Positions 6,788 to 11,247 of a stretch of DNA of 11,247 bases are shown here, one piece after another; the first letter of the stretch is position 1, and every line of letters begins with the position of its first letter. The stretch comes from an uncultured Mollicutes bacterium. Its GTDB lineage: Bacteria > Bacillota_I > Bacilli_A > RF39 > UBA660. Where the stretch lies: positions 1 to 11,247 of the forward strand of contig USTO01000019.1 in the NCBI GenBank assembly GCA_900557675.1, given 5' to 3'. Under the pieces are notes generated by a model. It was not told the DNA's origin. It made no database searches and was given only the letters and a program-made list of their open reading frames with translations. The position numbers and the translations under genes were made by a program.

Positions 6788-7552
6788 ATGGAAAAAATTA
6801 GATTATTAATGATTGATGATAATGTGCAGTTAGTTGATATGGTTAAGGAGTACTTTAGTAATAGTAATAGAATAGATGTAGTAATTACCGCCAATGATGG
6901 AGAAGATGGTGTCAAAAAAATAATAGATAATGAGGGGAAGTATGATTTGATTCTTTTGGATTTGATTATGCCTAATAAGGATGGCCTTTATGTACTTGAT
7001 GAACTTAAAAAGAGGAATATTGATAAGAAGGTTATAGTGGCTACTAGTTATAATGCTCCGGATGTTATTAGGAAAGTGAGTGAGTATGGGGTTAGTTTTT
7101 ATGTTCTTAAACCTTTTGATTTGGGAGAACTTGAAAAGAGGATATTAGAGGCTTTTAAAGTTCTTGATAGTAAGAGTGTTAATTTGTATCATAATAATGT
7201 ACAGATTGCTATTACGAAGATGCTTCACGAACTAGGGATGCCTTCTCATATTAAGGGGTATCAGTATATTAGAGAGGGTGTTTGTATGATTTATAATGAT
7301 CCTAATGTGATTGGGGGTATTACGAAGGAATTGTATCCGGATCTTGCTAGTAAGTTTGAGACAACGGTATCGAGAGTAGAGAGGGCTATTAGGCACGCTA
7401 TTGAGGTTAGTTGGAATAGGGGTAATTGGGATTATATGGAGGAGTTATTTGGTCATAGTGTGGATATTGATAAGGCTAAGCCGACAAATAGTGAGTTTTT
7501 AGCAACTGTTGCGGATAAGCTTAGACTAGAGCATATTAAACAGAGAGCCTGA
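6788..7552 (+). CDS. spo0A: Stage 0 sporulation response regulator Spo0A
   Basis: 254 aa, the usual Spo0A length. It is the cytoplasmic master transcription factor for entry into sporulation and other stationary-phase programmes, activated by phosphorylation. Receiver domain about 1-122: acidic pocket D10/D11, phosphoacceptor D58 in [12 protein letters not shown]86 in VATS, K108 in LKPFD. After a linker, the Spo0A-type DNA-binding domain (about 138-254) shows [16 protein letters not shown] and the helix-turn-helix region [14 protein letters not shown]. The ATG at 6788 follows AGAGAGGA. It has its own promoter region with two Spo0A boxes and its own terminator. The usual neighbour spoIVB is absent; pgk-tpiA stands upstream and a run of unknown membrane-protein genes downstream. 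The gene ends in TGA with a hairpin and T-run at once, showing that TGA is a stop here. Confidence 0.97.
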   Translation: MEKIRLLMIDDNVQLVDMVKEYFSNSNRIDVVITANDGEDGVKKIIDNEGKYDLILLDLIMPNKDGLYVLDELKKRNIDKKVIVATSYNAPDVIRKVSEYGVSFYVLKPFDLGELEKRILEAFKVLDSKSVNLYHNNVQIAITKMLHELGMPSHIKGYQYIREGVCMIYNDPNVIGGITKELYPDLASKFETTVSRVERAIRHAIEVSWNRGNWDYMEELFGHSVDIDKAKPTNSEFLATVADKLRLEHIKQRA

Positions 7553-7565
7553 GGGGCTTTTTTTT
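7544..7565 (+). terminator. spo0A terminator containing the stop codon
   Basis: AGAGCC (from 7544) can pair with GGCTTT around a TGAGG loop, followed by a run of T ending at 7565. The short stem includes one G-U pair, and the TGA stop (7550-7552) overlaps the end of its 5' arm and the loop. The next palindrome copy follows directly. Confidence 0.6.
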
Positions 7566-7567
7566 GG

Positions 7568-7581
7568 CCCTTTCGGGGGTA
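7568..7581 (-). repeat. Intergenic palindrome, copy 3
   Basis: Plus strand CCCTTTCGGGGGTA, one mismatch in 14 to the copy upstream of rnjA (CCCTATCGGGGGTA), so minus orientation. It stands 15 nt after the spo0A stop, beside its terminator, with no minus-strand gene nearby. Confidence 0.55.
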
Positions 7582-7641
7582 TAGAGGAAGTTTATTGGTT
7601 TTTAAGGGGATATTTCTATATAATTAATGGAGTAGTAATGG

Positions 7642-7656
7642 CCCCCAATAGGGTAA
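7642..7656 (+). repeat. Intergenic palindrome, copy 4
   Basis: CCCCCAATAGGGTAA, 16 bp upstream of the -35 box of the next promoter. The same intergenic region carries copy 3 in the opposite orientation, 60 bp away. The rest of 7582-7672 holds no gene that I can see. Confidence 0.65.
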
Positions 7657-7672
7657 TTATAAAAAAAATAGG

Positions 7673-7700
7673 TTGACAATGTGAAAGAATGTGTTATAAT
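7673..7700 (+). promoter_or_regulatory. Promoter of the first membrane-protein gene
   Basis: TTGACA (7673-7678), 16-bp spacer, TATAAT (7695-7700). Transcription should begin near 7707. This excludes the GTG at 7705 as the start and supports the ATG at 7732, which has GGAGGAGG upstream. Confidence 0.85.
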
Positions 7701-7731
7701 TTAAGTGAATTTACGGAGGAGGAGCTTGGTT

Positions 7732-8739
7732 ATGGATGAAAGAACGGATGAATTGAAAGAAAAATTGATATGGCGAGAGGATAATTATGAGATGATAGAT
7801 GAGGGAAAAAGGGAATTTGCCATTTACGCCGGAGCATTGAAAGAACAGGGGGAGGAAGCTTTAGTTATTGAAAAAATTGTAAAATTGTATGATATGCAAC
7901 AGCAGGAAATAGTAAAGTATCGACGCTATAATAAATTGGTTGGCTATAAACTTGATACATATATTAACGAGATAGAATGGGCAGAGCCTTATTTTAACAT
8001 TTTGGGATTTTTTATTACTGCTCCACTTGTTGTTAGTGGTCTTTATGGTTATTTTGTTCAAAATTTGGTGTATAATTCTTTATTAAAATGTGCTTTGATA
8101 AGCTTTTGCTATCCAGTAATGATCGAACTTTTTCTTGCGGGTTCGATGATGGCATTTGGCAAGAAACTTGTTTTTATGAAAAAGCGTTTTCAAAGTAAAT
8201 GCAGATTAATGAAGCTTGGCAAGGAACTATCGGAAGAACTTGCTTTTAGAAAGGATATGGCTACGGGTTCGGTAGAGGCAATTTATATTCGTATGCACGC
8301 TTTGGCTACGGGTTCAGTCTTTAATTATAAGAAAATTTTTGAAGCTGATAAAAATATTGTAGGGGAAATTGTTAAAAATAATTTGAGGCATTATGACAAC
8401 GAAAATAAAATGTTTGAATTTATTAGGTATTATAATAGTTTAGACAAAAAATTTAAGGGTCCAGCGGAAACTTTAAGCTACATAAATTTGGATATTCTTG
8501 AAGAGATTAAGGATATTAGGAATATACTAGCAAATTATCCTATAAATGAAACAGGGGAATTTTATGGGGAACTTAATGATATTGTGGTGAGGTTTGATAA
8601 TTATAATAAGTCAAAAAATTATAGAGATATAAGGGTTAGAAATTCTATTGCTAGGGATACTTATATTCTTAGAAATAGAATTAATAATATGGCTAAGTCT
8701 AAAACTGGTGCTAAAAAAAGAACCTTAGAACGTGAATAG
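7732..8739 (+). CDS. Membrane protein of unknown function, paralogue 1
   Basis: Not recognised. 335 aa from the ATG at 7732; the longer GTG start at 7705 falls at the transcription start and has no ribosome site. N-terminal 1-85 is highly charged and probably helical. Two hydrophobic segments (about 88-109 and 117-142) form a hairpin. The rest (143-335) is charged, helical and probably cytoplasmic, like the N-terminus. No signal peptide or catalytic motif is visible. The end from FYGELNDIV to the basic tail KKRTLERE matches the next gene, and the last ~28 residues are nearly identical. The layout (RY.. N.LV.YK before the hairpin, basic KK..F..K after it) is also shared, so the two are diverged tandem paralogues. 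It has its own sigma-A promoter and no T-run terminator, so some readthrough into the next gene is possible. Confidence 0.85.
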   Translation: MDERTDELKEKLIWREDNYEMIDEGKREFAIYAGALKEQGEEALVIEKIVKLYDMQQQEIVKYRRYNKLVGYKLDTYINEIEWAEPYFNILGFFITAPLVVSGLYGYFVQNLVYNSLLKCALISFCYPVMIELFLAGSMMAFGKKLVFMKKRFQSKCRLMKLGKELSEELAFRKDMATGSVEAIYIRMHALATGSVFNYKKIFEADKNIVGEIVKNNLRHYDNENKMFEFIRYYNSLDKKFKGPAETLSYINLDILEEIKDIRNILANYPINETGEFYGELNDIVVRFDNYNKSKNYRDIRVRNSIARDTYILRNRINNMAKSKTGAKKRTLERE

Positions 8740-8757
8740 TTTATACCCCCAATAGGG
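8665..8757 (+). repeat. 93-bp direct repeat, copy A (gene end plus 3' flank)
   Basis: From ATTCTTAGAAATAG in the last codons of paralogue 1, through the TAG at 8737-8739, to the GGG of the intergenic palindrome. It matches 9741-9832 with only a few substitutions and a one-base length difference in the C-run. The rest of the two genes is much more diverged. Confidence 0.85.
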
Positions 8758-8758
8758 C
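8744..8758 (+). repeat. Intergenic palindrome, copy 5
   Basis: TACCCCCAATAGGGC, 4 nt after the stop codon of paralogue 1 and 17 bp upstream of the -35 box of the next promoter. It forms the 3' end of the duplicated 93-bp segment. Confidence 0.7.
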
Positions 8759-8764
8759 AAAAAC

Positions 8765-8804
8765 CAAACATAAGTTTGACAAACTAAAAATTATATGCTA
8801 TAAT
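8765..8804 (+). promoter_or_regulatory. Promoter with inverted-repeat operator candidate (paralogue 2)
   Basis: TTGACA (8776-8781), 17-bp spacer, TATAAT (8799-8804). The -35 box overlaps a perfect inverted repeat, CAAAC-ATAA-GTTTG (8765-8778). The 19 bases CAAACATAAGTTTGACAAA occur identically at 10305-10323, again over a -35 box. The last nine, TTTGACAAA, also match the full Spo0A box in reverse, although most of that match is the -35 hexamer itself. A shared repressor site is inferred. Confidence 0.75.
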
Positions 8805-8828
8805 TAAGAAGAAGTGGGGGGATTTGAA

Positions 8829-9815
8829 ATGAAAGAATCGATAAATAAGTGCATTAATGAAAGGGATAAAGCTAGAGATACAATTATAGACTTTGCTGGT
8901 GAAATGGCAAATGCTACAAAAACACTTGATATGAAAGGTGAAAAAACGAGGTTTATTAACTATATGATGAAAAAGGAATTAGAGGCATTTACGAGGTATG
9001 ATGCCTGCAATGAACTTGTAAATTATAAAAGCAATATTATAGCTGATAAATATAAAAAGATTTTAGCTCTTATTGGAATAACAGGTATTGCGGGTTCAAT
9101 TGGTCTTTTCCTTATTACGTCATTGTTGGGAAGTCCATTGTGTTTACTTATGGCAGGCTCTTATTTTGGGTTTTCTGCAGTGATGGGACTTACTACAATT
9201 GCAGTTTTAAAGAAACGCCTTGGTAGTCAATTTATTCCTGTTTCTAAGAGATTTTATAATAAGGCAAAGTTAGTTGCTCTTAATAAGTCTATTAAGACAA
9301 TTCTATTATTAAAGAAAAATAAGAGTAAGGGTAAGTCTAAAGATATTTATGGTGTTTTGTATGAAATGCAATGTTTAAAAAGTAGATGTAATTCATTAAT
9401 ATTTAAGTCTAATAATATTATTAGTATGTATTCTAATTCTGAACTTGGGAGAAGATGTGATACTGAGGAAGAAGTTAAACATTATACTGGATATGGTGAA
9501 TTTAAAGAAAATATGATGATTAAAGATGCTAGTAATAATGATGAAGTAATAGAAAAAAGAATTAAAATGGATATTTATGAAGAAGTTAAAAATCTTAGAA
9601 TTATGTCGGATGACTTTACAATCAAAGAAAAAGGCGAGTTTTATCCTGAACTTAATGATATTGTAACGAGATATAATATTTATATGGCTTCTAGTGAGAA
9701 GGATATAATGGTAAAGGCGGATATTGCTAGAGATATTGAAATTCTTAGAAATAGAATTAGTAATATGGCTAAGTCTAAAACTGGCACTAAAAAAAGAACC
9801 TTAGAACGTGAATAG
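8829..9815 (+). CDS. Membrane protein of unknown function, paralogue 2
   Basis: Not recognised. 328 aa from the ATG at 8829; a GTG at 8814 is in frame, but the G-run used as ribosome site (8816-8821) lies after it. Charged helical N-terminus 1-75, a hydrophobic hairpin (about 77-99 and 103-127), then a long Lys-rich helical part to the basic tail TKKRTLERE. No signal peptide, enzyme motif or cysteine pattern suggests a reaction. It is homologous to the preceding gene along its length but strongly similar only near the C-terminus (FYPELNDIV onward). Promoter and ribosome-site sequences resemble those of the 10372-11163 gene. It has its own promoter and a clear terminator at 9837-9865, so it is probably a single-gene transcript. 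Confidence 0.85.
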   Translation: MKESINKCINERDKARDTIIDFAGEMANATKTLDMKGEKTRFINYMMKKELEAFTRYDACNELVNYKSNIIADKYKKILALIGITGIAGSIGLFLITSLLGSPLCLLMAGSYFGFSAVMGLTTIAVLKKRLGSQFIPVSKRFYNKAKLVALNKSIKTILLLKKNKSKGKSKDIYGVLYEMQCLKSRCNSLIFKSNNIISMYSNSELGRRCDTEEEVKHYTGYGEFKENMMIKDASNNDEVIEKRIKMDIYEEVKNLRIMSDDFTIKEKGEFYPELNDIVTRYNIYMASSEKDIMVKADIARDIEILRNRISNMAKSKTGTKKRTLERE

Positions 9816-9832
9816 TTTATACCCCGATAGGG
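9741..9832 (+). repeat. 92-bp direct repeat, copy B (gene end plus 3' flank)
   Basis: Matches 8665-8757 across the last codons of paralogue 2, its TAG (9813-9815) and the start of the intergenic palindrome. Differences seen: AAT to AGT (Asn to Ser), GGT GCT to GGC ACT (Ala to Thr), and CCCCCA to CCCCG in the palindrome. Confidence 0.85.
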
Positions 9833-9834
9833 TA
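9820..9834 (+). repeat. Intergenic palindrome, copy 6 (perfect arms)
   Basis: TACCC and GGGTA arms around CGATA, 4 nt after the stop of paralogue 2 and just before its terminator hairpin. Confidence 0.7.
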
Positions 9835-9836
9835 AG

Positions 9837-9865
9837 AAAAACGCTTAAAATGGAGCGTTTTTTTT
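9837..9865 (+). terminator. Terminator of paralogue 2
   Basis: A perfect 9-bp stem (AAAAACGCT 9837-9845, AGCGTTTTT 9854-9862), 8-nt loop, and eight T residues (9858-9865). Confidence 0.9.
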
Positions 9866-9875
9866 ATAAAAAATC

Positions 9876-9904
9876 TTTACAAAAATTTTAATGGATGTTA
9901 TAAT
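9876..9904 (+). promoter_or_regulatory. Promoter of the 111-aa gene
   Basis: TTTACA (9876-9881), 17-bp spacer, TATAAT (9899-9904). The in-frame ATG at 9891 lies within the promoter spacer, so it cannot be on the transcript. Confidence 0.8.
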
Positions 9905-9941
9905 TAGTAAGCGTCTTATGGAGGTGCAGGAGGAGGAATTT

Positions 9942-10277
9942 ATGGATATTAAGAGTAGGATTAGGTTTTCTATGGATAAGGATTTTGCTAGGAATATTGA
10001 TAATTTGAATGAACTTGTTACTTTTATTAATAAAATGCCGGATGATAAGCATAAAAATAGGTATTATAACAAGGTTAGTGATATTCTCCTAAGGGTAACT
10101 AAGAGGGGTATTAAGAATGGTGATTATGATATTAACTCCATAAAGAAACTGGATAAACTTATTGTTATTAATACATTAATTAGAGGTGGTATTAATAAGA
10201 TGGATGATTATAGTTATAGTGATATGTATGAGGGACTTGAGTATTTAGTTAAGCGTAAAAAAAGGTGGTTTTGGTAA
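9942..10277 (+). CDS. Hypothetical small basic protein
   Basis: Not recognised. 111 aa from the ATG at 9942, chosen because GGAGGAGG (9929-9936) lies 5 nt upstream; the in-frame ATGs at 9891 and 9918 lie in the promoter or lack a ribosome site. The protein looks soluble and mostly helical (FARNIDNLNELVTFINKMP, then NRYYNKVSDILLRVTKRG), with no membrane segment. It ends in an unusual basic-aromatic tail, KRKKRWFW, which could touch membrane or nucleic acid; that is a guess from composition. It has its own consensus promoter and sits between two membrane-protein genes whose promoters share an operator-like sequence that this gene lacks. No terminator is evident after it. Confidence 0.8.
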   Translation: MDIKSRIRFSMDKDFARNIDNLNELVTFINKMPDDKHKNRYYNKVSDILLRVTKRGIKNGDYDINSIKKLDKLIVINTLIRGGINKMDDYSYSDMYEGLEYLVKRKKRWFW

Positions 10278-10304
10278 GGGAAATTGCTGATTAATAGTCA
10301 AATA

Positions 10305-10344
10305 CAAACATAAGTTTGACAAATCTTTAAAAATGTGATATAAT
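10305..10344 (+). promoter_or_regulatory. Promoter with the same inverted-repeat operator candidate
   Basis: TTGACA (10316-10321), 17-bp spacer, TATAAT (10339-10344). The inverted repeat CAAAC-ATAA-GTTTG (10305-10318) overlaps the -35 box. The 19 bases 10305-10323 are identical to 8765-8783, whereas the spacers differ. The start region is also alike (GGGGGGATTTGA before the ATG). Confidence 0.8.
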
Positions 10345-10371
10345 TGTTCTAGTTATTAAGGGGGGATTTGA

Positions 10372-11163
10372 ATGAAAAGAGATTTTGATATTTATTATAA
10401 TGATGATGTTCTAGAGGACTGTAGACTCGAGGTAAGTAATTCTAAGAAGACAAGAATTGCTGTAAGTCCTGATTATGCTAGAGGGAGAATTGCTTTTTTG
10501 GATGATGAAATTTCTAATACTGATAAGGAAATTAAAAGAGTGGAACTTGATATTAAAAATCATAAGGAAAAAAGTGTTAAAAGGGGTATAGTTGGTACTA
10601 TTGATGAAGAAATTAAGGAAACTAGAAATAAAAAGAGAAAACTTGGTACTATTGATGAACGTGATTATAGGAATGCTAAGGGCGTTATTAGAGGAGGTAT
10701 TTGTGGATCTGTTTTAGCATCGGCACTTGGTTTTATGATGAGTGGTCTTGGTTCTGTACCTTTTTATATGGTAATTGGTTTGGTTGGAGGCGGAGTTCTT
10801 AATTTGTTTACAGATGATAGTAATGCTATTTTTAGGGGATTAAAAAAGATTTATCTTAATTATAAGCAATTTGTTTATCGTACAATTAGAGGAATTTGTG
10901 CCCAAAAGAAAGAAAAGAGATATTATTCTTTGCCTAGTTATTATAAACTTGAAGATAAACTTGAGGAACTTAAAGATGATAAGTCTTTATTAGTTAGTGA
11001 ACGTGATATGTTAAAAAGAGAACTTGATTTGTATTATCGTAATAAGTCTAAGGGTTGTAATAATGCTTATCATTTTGATAATAATAGTAGGTTTAATGGA
11101 TATGAAATGAGTAATAGTAATATTCATAATAGTAATAATAATGGTAAGGTAAGACGCCGTTAA
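10372..11163 (+). CDS. Membrane protein of unknown function with coiled-coil arms
   Basis: Not recognised. 263 aa; the ATG at 10372 follows a run of six G. Residues about 39-98 are highly charged and probably coiled coil, and contain GTIDE twice, 17 residues apart (a 17-base identical DNA repeat at 10592-10608 and 10643-10659). A glycine-rich hydrophobic hairpin (about 104-124 and 129-147) follows, then a basic stretch, a second charged coiled coil (about 191-222) and an Asn/Ser-rich tail (225-257) ending VRRR. The layout of charged arm, hairpin, charged arm resembles the two paralogues upstream, and the promoter is shared with the second, but sequence homology to them is not evident by eye. 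The next gene starts 41 nt later with no terminator between, so the two are probably cotranscribed. Confidence 0.85.
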   Translation: MKRDFDIYYNDDVLEDCRLEVSNSKKTRIAVSPDYARGRIAFLDDEISNTDKEIKRVELDIKNHKEKSVKRGIVGTIDEEIKETRNKKRKLGTIDERDYRNAKGVIRGGICGSVLASALGFMMSGLGSVPFYMVIGLVGGGVLNLFTDDSNAIFRGLKKIYLNYKQFVYRTIRGICAQKKEKRYYSLPSYYKLEDKLEELKDDKSLLVSERDMLKRELDLYYRNKSKGCNNAYHFDNNSRFNGYEMSNSNIHNSNNNGKVRRR

Positions 11164-11204
11164 GGAAAATTTAAATTAATAATTATTAGTAAGGGGGAAT
11201 ATTT

Positions 11205-11247
11205 ATGATAGGAAAGAAGAATAGTAATTTGGATAGTGAAATGCCAC
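11205..11247 (+). CDS. Start of a further gene, 3'-truncated by the window edge
   Basis: ATG at 11205 with a GGGGG run (11193-11197) 7 nt upstream, as in the preceding genes. Only 14 residues are visible (MIGKKNSNLDSEMP), in an open frame to the window end. Charged and Asn/Ser-containing like its neighbours; no function can be assigned. Confidence 0.6.
   Translation, partial: MIGKKNSNLDSEMP

Noticed and set aside
6583..6915. Minus-strand 110-codon frame
   Set aside because: It runs antisense through the end of tpiA, a terminator, the spo0A promoter and the start of spo0A; no signals of its own.
7550..7552. TGA read as tryptophan (Mycoplasma code) extending Spo0A
   Set aside because: Spo0A has its normal length at this TGA, and the terminator hairpin and T-run overlap and follow it.
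7861..8061. Minus-strand 66-codon frame
   Set aside because: Antisense shadow of the charged N-terminal part of paralogue 1, without start signals.
9891..9941. Longer N-terminus for the 111-aa protein (ATG 9891 or 9918)
   Set aside because: The first lies within the promoter and the second has no ribosome site; the ATG at 9942 has GGAGGAGG just upstream.

Overview
The window looks like chromosome of a low-GC Bacillota, most likely an uncultured, gut-type Bacilli lineage near the Mollicutes/Erysipelotrichales. Support: very A+T-rich DNA, Spo0A, an RNase J1-type nuclease, strong sigma-A promoters (TTGACA, 16-17 bp, TATAAT), and rho-independent terminators. TGA acts as a normal stop: spo0A ends in TGA inside its own terminator. 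The standard bacterial code therefore applies, not the Mycoplasma code. The lineage is inferred from gene content and composition, not from a search.

Layout. (1) 1-2117, plus strand: the 3' part of a large secreted, glycine-rich surface protein (ALK/LTK-type glycine-rich domain, then a Cys-containing module). It is interrupted by a single in-frame TAG at 1557-1559, and its 5' end lies outside the window. (2) 2289-3968, minus strand: RNase J (rnjA), convergent with the surface gene, with its own promoter and a terminator that overlaps its last codons. (3) 4240-4653, minus strand: an unrecognised 137-aa gene with a good promoter, a ribosome site and a perfect 14-bp terminator stem. (4) 4879-6676, plus strand: pgk and a shortened triosephosphate isomerase, 1 nt apart, ending at a strong terminator. 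(5) 6788-7552: spo0A, preceded by two Spo0A-box sequences 10 bp apart. (6) 7673-11247: a run of unrecognised genes. Three encode proteins with a hydrophobic hairpin between charged cytoplasmic parts (7732-8739, 8829-9815, 10372-11163), one encodes a small basic soluble protein (9942-10277), and a fifth begins at 11205. The first four each have their own consensus promoter; the fifth probably shares transcription with the gene before it.

How the parts relate. pgk-tpiA is a glycolytic operon, and RNase J is RNA-decay housekeeping. Spo0A is the master regulator of sporulation and stationary phase, and probably regulates itself here. The genes after it are the most novel part. The first two membrane proteins are diverged paralogues whose last ~75 coding bases, stop codon and 3' flank are almost identical. 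The promoters of the second and third share an identical 19-bp sequence containing an inverted repeat that overlaps the -35 box. A short palindrome, TACCCC(C)(A/G)ATAGGGTA, recurs at least six times in both orientations and only between genes. It resembles CsoR-family operators but may be a dispersed repeat.

No rRNA, tRNA, CRISPR array, transposase or phage gene was seen. No gap between genes exceeds 300 bases.
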